In this document: positions 1-5,714 of the stretch, piece after piece
Position numbering within the stretch: position 1 is the stretch's first letter
How the letters are laid out: every line of letters starts with the position of its first letter
DNA from: Syntrophus sp. (in: bacteria)
GTDB lineage: Bacteria; Desulfobacterota; Syntrophia; Syntrophales; UBA5619
Assembly: GCA_013824905.1 (NCBI GenBank)
Contig: PNOO01000051.1
Span: 1-12,775, forward strand
Reading direction: 5' to 3'
Length of the DNA: 12,775 nucleotides
Position numbers and translations under genes: made by a program
The notes under the pieces: model-generated
Told to the model about the DNA's origin: nothing
The model's input: the letters and a program-made list of their open reading frames with translations, nothing else
Databases searched by the model: none

Positions 1-263
1 CCCTTCTTCATGTTGATGTAAGCCATCCCCACCGCACCGCCTCCGCCCGGCTTGTTGAGGACGGATACGGGCTGCGGATAGAGTTTCTCGATCTCGAGGA
101 CGCGGTTTATCGTCCGGGCCATCGCGTCCCACCCGCCGCCGGGATTGGCCGGCGCCACGATCTCCAGCGGCCGGGAAGGATAGGCCGCCCCTTCGCTGGA
201 GGCGCTAAACCCGATGCACATCAAGAGGATCAGCGCAACCACTGTGAAAGACTTGTTGAACAT
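1..263 (-). CDS. TctC/Bug-family periplasmic tricarboxylate-binding protein, N-terminal part (runs off the window)
   Basis: The 87 visible residues are the N-terminus of a solute-binding protein of the tripartite tricarboxylate transporter (TctC/Bug) family, which captures carboxylates in the periplasm and delivers them to a TctAB-type membrane permease. A signal peptide is visible (charged MFNK, hydrophobic stretch about residues 5-21, likely cleavage before YPSRP). The mature start shows the family hallmarks YPSRPLEIVAPANPGGGWD and, later, VLNKPGGGGAVG. The start is the ATG at 263, preceded by AAGGAG at a good distance. It lies 69 bp downstream of aclA on the same strand, so it is probably the third gene of the acl operon. 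That suggests import of a tricarboxylate feeding the lyase. The ligand cannot be read from the sequence, since Bug proteins bind very varied acids. The C-terminus and any tctA/tctB lie outside the window. Confidence 0.87.
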   Translation of the reverse strand, partial: MFNKSFTVVALILLMCIGFSASSEGAAYPSRPLEIVAPANPGGGWDAMARTINRVLEIEKLYPQPVSVLNKPGGGGAVGMAYINMKK

Positions 264-332
264 GTTCGTACTCCTTTCTTTTTTTGGTTAATGAAAAAAC
301 GGCTTTGGTCTATGTTACACATACGAACCCCT
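264..332 (-). other. aclA-tctC intergenic spacer with a 7-bp inverted repeat
   Basis: This spacer lies between the aclA stop and the tctC-like start. The plus strand reads GTTCGTA at 264-270 and TACGAAC at 322-328, a perfect 7-bp inverted repeat whose 51-nt loop contains the AAGGAG ribosome-binding site of the tctC-like gene and a short U-run. No strong rho-independent terminator is seen, consistent with read-through from aclA. The repeat could set tctC translation relative to aclBA, but a 7-bp pairing in a spacer this size can arise by chance. Confidence 0.3.
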
Positions 333-2177
333 TTACGCCTTTTCCACCCTGTAGACGATATCATCCCAGGGATGCCGGTAGAGACCTGCCTTCAGTCTCT
401 TCTGGTCGAAGATGTGCCCGATGATCCCGATGCAACGGGCAAGGGCGAAAAGCGCGTTCAGATACCCGATCTCCACCATCTCTTCGATCTCGGCGGGAGA
501 GAAGGAGCCGGAGGCGTTCAGCAGATCGATGAACGTCACTCCGACGCATCCATCCACGTTCAGGATCAGGGTATTCTTCTTCTGCGTCGTTACCTTTTCC
601 ACCTCTAAGGCGTAGTCCAGGTAGGTCGTTTTCGGAAAGTGTTTAAAAGCGTAACTCTTCAGAAGTTCCACCCGCTTGTCCGGATTGTCGAGGTTCTTTA
701 TTCTGTGCCCGATGCCCGGAACGGTGATGCCGAGCTTCTTCATCTCATCCACGAAGGTTTCGGGCGCCGTCCCGGCATCACAGGCCTTCTTGAAATACCT
801 GGCCGCATCATCAATAGCGCCCGCAAAGCGGGGACCGATGGTCAATAGACCGGAGACCAGCGAGGAGATGACATCCTTGCCCGCCCTTGCGGTGACAATG
901 GCATTGTGCGCGCCGGATACGGCAGGGCCGTGATCCGCCGATACCTTGATGATCATCTCCATATATTCCGTGGCCCATTTCGGAAGCCGTCTCTTGAACC
1001 ACAGGAGACTGATGACCTCTCCGATCGTATATCCCTTCTCGATGACCTCGCTGATCAGTATCCCCGCGTAAGTCGGCTCATCTCCCCTGTCATCCGAGAT
1101 TGTGCAGATAAAATTCGCATCGCGCCTCACCAGACCCGCCTTCTTCGCCGCTCTGTAGTCTTGCGGGACCGGTGGAGGATTCACTTCCGCCACCGGCGCC
1201 ACCCTGCCTTCTGCAACAAGCCTGTCAAAGGTCTCCTTGATCTTCTCGTCAAAGTCCTCGAAGGAATTGGGCACCACAGCCCCGGCCTCCTTCAAGGCCT
1301 GGTTTTTGGCATCCGCGGTCTGCCGGACACTTCCCGCCCTGGCCCCCGCATGACCGAACTGGACCTCGGCGGGAAAGACCTTGGCGCAGGTTCCGATGTT
1401 CCAGGCGACCAGGGGCTTCGTGATCTTTTTCGCCTTAAGCGCCTCCGCCACGTCGTACTCATCGGTCCCTCCCACTTCTCCGAGCATGACGATCATCTTG
1501 ATCTCGGGATTCGCCTCGTACCGCATGATATGATCGATGAAGGTGCTTCCGGGGTAGCAATCGCCGCCGATGGCAATCCCCTCATAGACCCCGTCGGTGT
1601 TGAGGGCAATAATGCTGTTGAGCTCGTTGGAAAGACCGCCCGACTTGGTTACATAGGCCACGTGCCCGGGCCGATAGAGCCTGGACTCGATGATATTGTC
1701 GAGCGCGCCCGCCGTGTTTCCGATTCTGAAGGCGCCCGCAGCAATACCCCCTACCGTGGCCGGACCGATGATCCATTTCCGTTTCTTCTTTGCCAGGACG
1801 GCCAGCTCCCGGGAATACTGCTCGGGAATGCCCTCGGCAATCACGGCGATGGTCCGGAGGGTCTCCGTTTCAAGGGCCTCCTTTGTGGTGGGATAAGCGG
1901 ACCGGAAGGAAGCGAAGTTCACCATGACGTCCGCGTTCGGATGCTTTTCCACGACCCGATCCAGCGTCCTGTACATGGGGATGAGCGTCTCCTCGCTCCC
2001 ATAGAAACATTTGTGCCATCCGTCACGGGTCGGATTGACGATCGCAGCAACGCTCGGCTTCTCCCGCCGGCAGATGTAATCAAAATCCAGCATCCTCTGG
2101 ATGGCGTCTTCCTGCATACCGTAAACGACCGCCTGGGTGTCCCTGTCAAACAAAATGTAATCTTTTCTCGCTGCCAT
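333..2177 (-). CDS. aclA: ATP-citrate lyase large subunit (succinyl-CoA synthetase alpha-like + citrate synthase-like)
   Basis: This is the large subunit of ATP-citrate lyase, which with AclB cleaves citrate using ATP and CoA to acetyl-CoA and oxaloacetate in the cytoplasm. At 614 residues it matches the C-terminal half of animal ACLY and the large subunit of bacterial and plant enzymes. Residues about 1-330 form the CoA-binding/ligase part, with KSGGLSNE and the phosphohistidine motif FGHAGA (His276). Residues about 345-614 form the citrate-synthase-like part, with ADHGPAVSGAHN (His416), GIGHR (His491), NVDG (Asp542) and C-terminal GLYRHPWDD. The intervals 140, 75 and 51 between these four residues equal those between human His760, His900, His975 and Asp1026 as I remember them. 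The start ATG lies 3 bp after the aclB stop, with GGAGGGG inside the end of aclB, so the two are translationally coupled. Naming follows Chlorobium; plants reverse the letters. Confidence 0.96.
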   Translation of the reverse strand: MAARKDYILFDRDTQAVVYGMQEDAIQRMLDFDYICRREKPSVAAIVNPTRDGWHKCFYGSEETLIPMYRTLDRVVEKHPNADVMVNFASFRSAYPTTKEALETETLRTIAVIAEGIPEQYSRELAVLAKKKRKWIIGPATVGGIAAGAFRIGNTAGALDNIIESRLYRPGHVAYVTKSGGLSNELNSIIALNTDGVYEGIAIGGDCYPGSTFIDHIMRYEANPEIKMIVMLGEVGGTDEYDVAEALKAKKITKPLVAWNIGTCAKVFPAEVQFGHAGARAGSVRQTADAKNQALKEAGAVVPNSFEDFDEKIKETFDRLVAEGRVAPVAEVNPPPVPQDYRAAKKAGLVRRDANFICTISDDRGDEPTYAGILISEVIEKGYTIGEVISLLWFKRRLPKWATEYMEMIIKVSADHGPAVSGAHNAIVTARAGKDVISSLVSGLLTIGPRFAGAIDDAARYFKKACDAGTAPETFVDEMKKLGITVPGIGHRIKNLDNPDKRVELLKSYAFKHFPKTTYLDYALEVEKVTTQKKNTLILNVDGCVGVTFIDLLNASGSFSPAEIEEMVEIGYLNALFALARCIGIIGHIFDQKRLKAGLYRHPWDDIVYRVEKA

Positions 2178-2180
2178 TCC

Positions 2181-3455
2181 TTATTGCCCCTCCAGCGCCA
2201 TGCTCACGATCCGGGTCATATGCATCTCGGGACCGTGAACCGCAATGGGAATCCCCAGCTCTTTTCCAAGCTCACTGATCTTGGCAAGGCCTTCCCTCCA
2301 GTTCGGTCCCCCTCTCCTTAGATAGATCCTGGCGCCGACGGCTTTGAGCTTGTCCCTGTATTCCCGGAGGGCCTGGACAATTCCGGTCAACGTACCCGCC
2401 ACATCCGTGAAGTTGGCGATTCCGCCGCCCACGATGAGGGTCTTCGGCTTCCCTTCCGGATCCTTTTCTCGCGTGAAGAGGTCAAGGATCGTCCTGGCAT
2501 ATTTATAGGTGAATTCCGTCGAGGGATTTCCGCTGTATTCTCCGTAGTTGGCAAGATCATTTGCGAATCCCAGATCAACGATCGTGTCCGTGTACACCAC
2601 ACTCGCACCGCCGCCGGCGTTTAGGGTCCAGACCCGCGCCCGCGGATTGAGAATGGTCAGCTTCAGCGAGGCGCCGGTCACTTCATCCAGGTTTTTGATG
2701 TAGGTTTCTTCGGGAAAAGGCTCTCTTCCGAAAGGCGGCGGAAAGGAAACGGAACACCACGTTTTTCCGCACAGATAGGAGGCCGTGTCGTCGAGCCTTG
2801 CTTTTGTATCCAGGGGCGCCACTTTGTTCCCGTTCACCGCCAGGGGGTTAAACTCCAGGAAGGTGAAATGGAGATCCCAATAGAGTCTGAAAATCCCCCT
2901 GATAAAGGTGGAAAAGAACTCTTTCTCTGCAACCGACAGGGTGTCCGGAAGCTTCCCGGCCACATCCGCATCGTCGACGCTGGTCCCGACCGCCACCGGG
3001 ATCGATACCACCTTCTCCCAGTTCTCTTCGATGTCCACCCCGCCCGAGGGGGAAAAGTAAATGGTGTCTGCCGCCCGATCCGATTTAATCGCCAGATAGT
3101 ACTCCACTTTCTGCGGAAGATACGGCTCAATGATGAATTGTCTCAACACACCCGTGACCTGGCCGATGGTGACGGGTTTGTTCATCCGCTCCAAAATCCA
3201 CATCTTTGCGGTCTCAAAATCTGCATCCAGAAGGATCAGACCGTGTTTGCCCCGTTTCCCTATCAGTTGGTCCGGCTTTACTGCGAGCCGCCCGCTTTGC
3301 AACCAACCGTTCTCGGTCTTCAATTGATCCCAGTCCGAGTCCGGAGTTACCTGCACGGTCTTTCCGGCATAAACCACGATGTCGCCAAAGTAGTCCCCCC
3401 ACCGTTCTTGCAGAATCCGTTTGGCATCGTATTCTCTGATCGCTCTTTGAGCCAT
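2181..3455 (-). CDS. aclB: ATP-citrate lyase small subunit (ATP-grasp, succinyl-CoA synthetase beta-like)
   Basis: This is the ATP-grasp subunit of ATP-citrate lyase; it binds ATP and citrate and forms the citryl-phosphate/citryl-CoA that AclA cleaves. At 424 residues it is colinear with residues 1-425 of animal ACLY. Family signatures include VTPDSDW, VKPDQLIGKRGKHGL, LEFNPLAV, FPPPFGREPFPEE, the glycine-rich loop GGGASVVYTDT, IANFTDV (Asn348, Thr350) and RRGGPN (Arg380-Arg381). The last two correspond, at a constant offset of two, to the citrate-contacting Asn346/Thr348 and Arg379 of human ACLY as I recall them. The start ATG at 3455 has GGAGG about 8 nt upstream. It is the first gene of aclB-aclA-(tctC-like), 86 bp downstream of a consensus sigma-54 promoter, and it diverges from the sigma-54 activator. 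Conserved citrate residues argue for genuine citrate cleavage rather than plain succinyl-CoA synthetase. Confidence 0.95.
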   Translation of the reverse strand: MAQRAIREYDAKRILQERWGDYFGDIVVYAGKTVQVTPDSDWDQLKTENGWLQSGRLAVKPDQLIGKRGKHGLILLDADFETAKMWILERMNKPVTIGQVTGVLRQFIIEPYLPQKVEYYLAIKSDRAADTIYFSPSGGVDIEENWEKVVSIPVAVGTSVDDADVAGKLPDTLSVAEKEFFSTFIRGIFRLYWDLHFTFLEFNPLAVNGNKVAPLDTKARLDDTASYLCGKTWCSVSFPPPFGREPFPEETYIKNLDEVTGASLKLTILNPRARVWTLNAGGGASVVYTDTIVDLGFANDLANYGEYSGNPSTEFTYKYARTILDLFTREKDPEGKPKTLIVGGGIANFTDVAGTLTGIVQALREYRDKLKAVGARIYLRRGGPNWREGLAKISELGKELGIPIAVHGPEMHMTRIVSMALEGQ

Positions 3456-3541
3456 TTACCGCACCTCCACCGGGTTGTGACCGTATCGTCCCATTGTTAT
3501 TCGATCTTAAGAGTACTTCAATGATAATATGCGAAGTGCAG

Positions 3542-3557
3542 AGCAAGACATATGCCA
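3542..3557 (-). promoter_or_regulatory. Sigma-54 (-24/-12) promoter of the aclBA operon
   Basis: On the minus strand the sequence reads TGGCATATGTCTTGCT, a full match to the sigma-54 consensus TGGCAYRNNNNTTGCW, with exactly 10 nt between the invariant GG and GC. It points at aclB; the expected transcription start near 3531 leaves a 5' leader of about 76 nt before the aclB ATG. A sigma-54-dependent activator is encoded immediately upstream in divergent orientation, which is the standard layout for such promoters. Confidence 0.88.
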
Positions 3558-3646
3558 GAACATCCGACATTGCCTGCTGTCCTAGGCACGTCCTGAATCA
3601 GATGAATTCGAGACACTTCAAACCATGCGCCACAGAAGAATAGACC

Positions 3647-3675
3647 TTGACAGGTTGTTTCATTTTGTTTAATCT
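3647..3675 (+). promoter_or_regulatory. Sigma-70-like promoter of the divergent regulator
   Basis: A perfect -35 box TTGACA (3647-3652) is followed after 17 bp by TAATCT (3670-3675), which keeps the T1, A2 and T6 positions of the -10 box. Transcription would begin near 3682, about 30 nt before the regulator's start codon. The phased TTGTTT repeats lie across the spacer and -10, so a protein bound there could repress this promoter. Confidence 0.55.
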
Positions 3676-3685
3676 TGTTTAAACA
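3653..3685. repeat. Three 10-bp-phased TTGTTT repeats ending in a palindrome; candidate activator-binding site
   Basis: Three consecutive 10-bp units read GGTTGTTTCA, TTTTGTTTAA and TCTTGTTTAA, so TTGTTT recurs at 3655, 3665 and 3675, once per helical turn. The last copy runs into the perfect palindrome TGTTTAAACA (3676-3685). The block sits about 125-155 bp upstream of the predicted aclB transcription start, the usual distance for an enhancer of a sigma-54 activator, and overlaps the regulator's own promoter. I infer an upstream activating sequence that also gives autoregulation; the repeat itself is directly visible. Confidence 0.5.
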
Positions 3686-3710
3686 TTGGAACATCCTATA
3701 ACTGAGGCTC

Positions 3711-5669
3711 ATGATGGAACAGGTGTTCAAGGTCGGCTTCATCAATTCCACCAAACAACTTCTTGACTGCGCCCTTTCCGCGGCGGCGAAGCTCAATATC
3801 GACATGGCGACGGCGCTCGCGGGCCTGGATGCGGCCGTTCCCGCGGGTATAAGGATGGAGCAGGAGGGAGTCGAGGTCATCATCAGCCGTCGCGGTACCG
3901 CCTCACTCCTGAGAAAAAGTCTGAAGATCCCGATCCTGTCGGTCCGCATCAGCTTCTCCGACCTCTTTCTCAATATCCGGGACGCCAGCCTGATGGGACG
4001 AAAGATCCTGCTGACCTCTTTCGGAGAAGAAAAGTTTGAGGGCGTGGACCTGCTGCAGGAGATCTTCAATGTGACCCTGATTCCCGGGGTCTTCCACGAC
4101 ACCATCAGCCTGGAAACTGCGATTATCCGGGGCAAGGAACAAGGGTGTGACATAGTCATCGGCGGGGGAGTCTCCATGTCCCTGGCTGAAAAACACGGCC
4201 TCAGAGGCGTGGAGCTCAGGACAAACGAGGGGGCCATCATTTCGACCATCGAAGATGCCTTATCCGTTGCCGGAGCCAATCGCGAGGAGCAGGAAAAGAC
4301 CCTGCGATACCGGACGATTATGGATACGACCTCCGAGGGAATCATCGCGCTGGACAAAAACGGCATCATCACCGCCATCAATCATGCGGCACTGCAGTTT
4401 CTCGGGTTGCCCGAACAGATGGTCAATAAACCGTTTACCGACTTCGATCCGGGAGGTCATGTCCGCGAGGTTCTAGATTCGGGCCGTCCGCTCCTGAACA
4501 AACTGGAAAGACTCGGGGGTGAGATGTTTGTGGCCAATTACATCCCTCTCCAGGTCGGTGCCGATGTCATCGGCGAGGTGATCACTTTCAGAGACGTCCC
4601 CAATGTGGTGCGGGCCGAGAACGAGGTGCGCCGGTCCCTTGTCAAAGGCCTTGTCGCCAAGCACACCCTTGACAACTTCGTTCATTCTCATCAGTCGATG
4701 AAACAGGTCGTTGAAAAGGTCAGAAAGTTCTCCCAGGTCGATTCCACCGTCCTGATTACAGGAGAAACAGGTACAGGAAAGGAGATCCTGGCTCAGAGCA
4801 TTCACACCCTGGGGCCGCGGCGCAAGGGCCCCTTTATCTCCATCAACTGCGCTGCGATCCCGGATCAACTGCTGGAAAGCGAGCTCTTCGGTTATGAAGA
4901 AGGCGCCTTTACCGGCTCGAAGCATGGCGGAAAGGTTGGGCTTTTTGAGCTGGCCCACAACGGCACCCTTTTTCTCGATGAGGTCGGCGCCACCCCCTTG
5001 AGCGTCCAGAGCCGGCTTCTCAGGGTGTTGCAGGAGCATGAAGTGATGCGCATTGGCGGGGACCGCCTGATTTCGGTCAATGTGCGCGTGATTGCCGCTA
5101 CCAATCAGAACCTCTGCCTTGAAGTTCAAAAAGGACGATTCCGGGAAGACCTCTATTTCCGACTTGACGTGATCACCGTCCATATCCCGCCGCTCAGGGA
5201 GCGGATAGACGATCTGCCGCTACTCGTTCAAGATCTGATTCGCCGGTGCGCCCGTAACCGCAAGGCGCGGTCAATAACCATTCCGAAGCGCCATCTCAAA
5301 AAGCTCATGGATTTGCAATGGCCGGGCAACGTGCGCCAACTTCAGAACTTCGTCGAGAAACTGGTCATTCTTTGTGAGGATGGATATCAGGATGATACTT
5401 TTGAGGAACTCTACGCCGACCTGCTCAACTATTCCCTGATCAGGGAGCGGGAGACGGTTCCGGAGAGGACGCCCTTAAACCAGTACGTTCACGGCAGTCC
5501 CGGAGACGATGAGGCGAGGGCCATTCGAAAAGCACTGGAAGAATCACGGTTCAGCAAGACGCTTGCTGCCAAAAGACTGGGGGTCAGCAGAACGACCCTT
5601 TGGCGAAAACTCAGGGAAATGAGGATACCCCCCCATACCCGGGCAGATGATCGACGCCGGGCAAAATAA
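3711..5669 (+). CDS. Sigma-54-dependent transcriptional activator, PrpR_N-PAS-AAA+-Fis type
   Basis: This is a 652-residue enhancer-binding protein predicted to activate the divergent aclBA promoter. Residues about 5-190 form a PrpR_N-type sensor (ISRRGTASLL, VIGGGVSMSLAEKHG), the domain that in PrpR is tied to 2-methylcitrate, a close analogue of citrate. A PAS domain spans about 199-305. The AAA+ domain has Walker A GETGTGKE (351-358), the sigma-54 loop GAFTGS (398-403), Walker B GTLFLDE (418-424) and the arginine-finger region FREDLYFRL (477-485). A Fis-like HTH lies near residues 608-636 (TLAAKRLGVSRTTLWRKL). All parts for ATP hydrolysis and sigma-54 contact look intact. GAGG at 3704-3707 is 3 nt from the first ATG and 6 nt from the second (3714), so translation may begin at 3714. 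It differs from enterobacterial PrpR in its clear PAS domain and its lyase neighbours. The effector is inferred. Confidence 0.93.
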   Translation: MMEQVFKVGFINSTKQLLDCALSAAAKLNIDMATALAGLDAAVPAGIRMEQEGVEVIISRRGTASLLRKSLKIPILSVRISFSDLFLNIRDASLMGRKILLTSFGEEKFEGVDLLQEIFNVTLIPGVFHDTISLETAIIRGKEQGCDIVIGGGVSMSLAEKHGLRGVELRTNEGAIISTIEDALSVAGANREEQEKTLRYRTIMDTTSEGIIALDKNGIITAINHAALQFLGLPEQMVNKPFTDFDPGGHVREVLDSGRPLLNKLERLGGEMFVANYIPLQVGADVIGEVITFRDVPNVVRAENEVRRSLVKGLVAKHTLDNFVHSHQSMKQVVEKVRKFSQVDSTVLITGETGTGKEILAQSIHTLGPRRKGPFISINCAAIPDQLLESELFGYEEGAFTGSKHGGKVGLFELAHNGTLFLDEVGATPLSVQSRLLRVLQEHEVMRIGGDRLISVNVRVIAATNQNLCLEVQKGRFREDLYFRLDVITVHIPPLRERIDDLPLLVQDLIRRCARNRKARSITIPKRHLKKLMDLQWPGNVRQLQNFVEKLVILCEDGYQDDTFEELYADLLNYSLIRERETVPERTPLNQYVHGSPGDDEARAIRKALEESRFSKTLAAKRLGVSRTTLWRKLREMRIPPHTRADDRRRAK

Positions 5670-5714
5670 AAGACCGCTTTCCGTATCTCCATCCTAGGCA
5701 AAATCAATTTCTTA
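5670..5714. other. Short convergent gap without a visible terminator
   Basis: The regulator (plus) and the molybdopterin oxidoreductase (minus) converge here with 45 bp between their stop codons. I see no GC-rich hairpin followed by a T-run on either strand, so the transcripts may overlap or end inside the opposing gene. Confidence 0.4.

Noticed and set aside
906..2321. Long open frame (471 codons) on the plus strand opposite aclA
   Set aside because: It lies antisense to a gene with clear conserved catalytic motifs; its translation is rich in Arg, Gly, Pro and His without any recognisable domain, as expected from the GC-rich opposite strand.
3518..4381. Minus-strand open frame (287 codons) opposite the regulator's N-terminus and running through the divergent gap
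   Set aside because: It overlaps the PrpR_N coding region and covers both promoters; its Ser/Arg-rich translation resembles no known protein.
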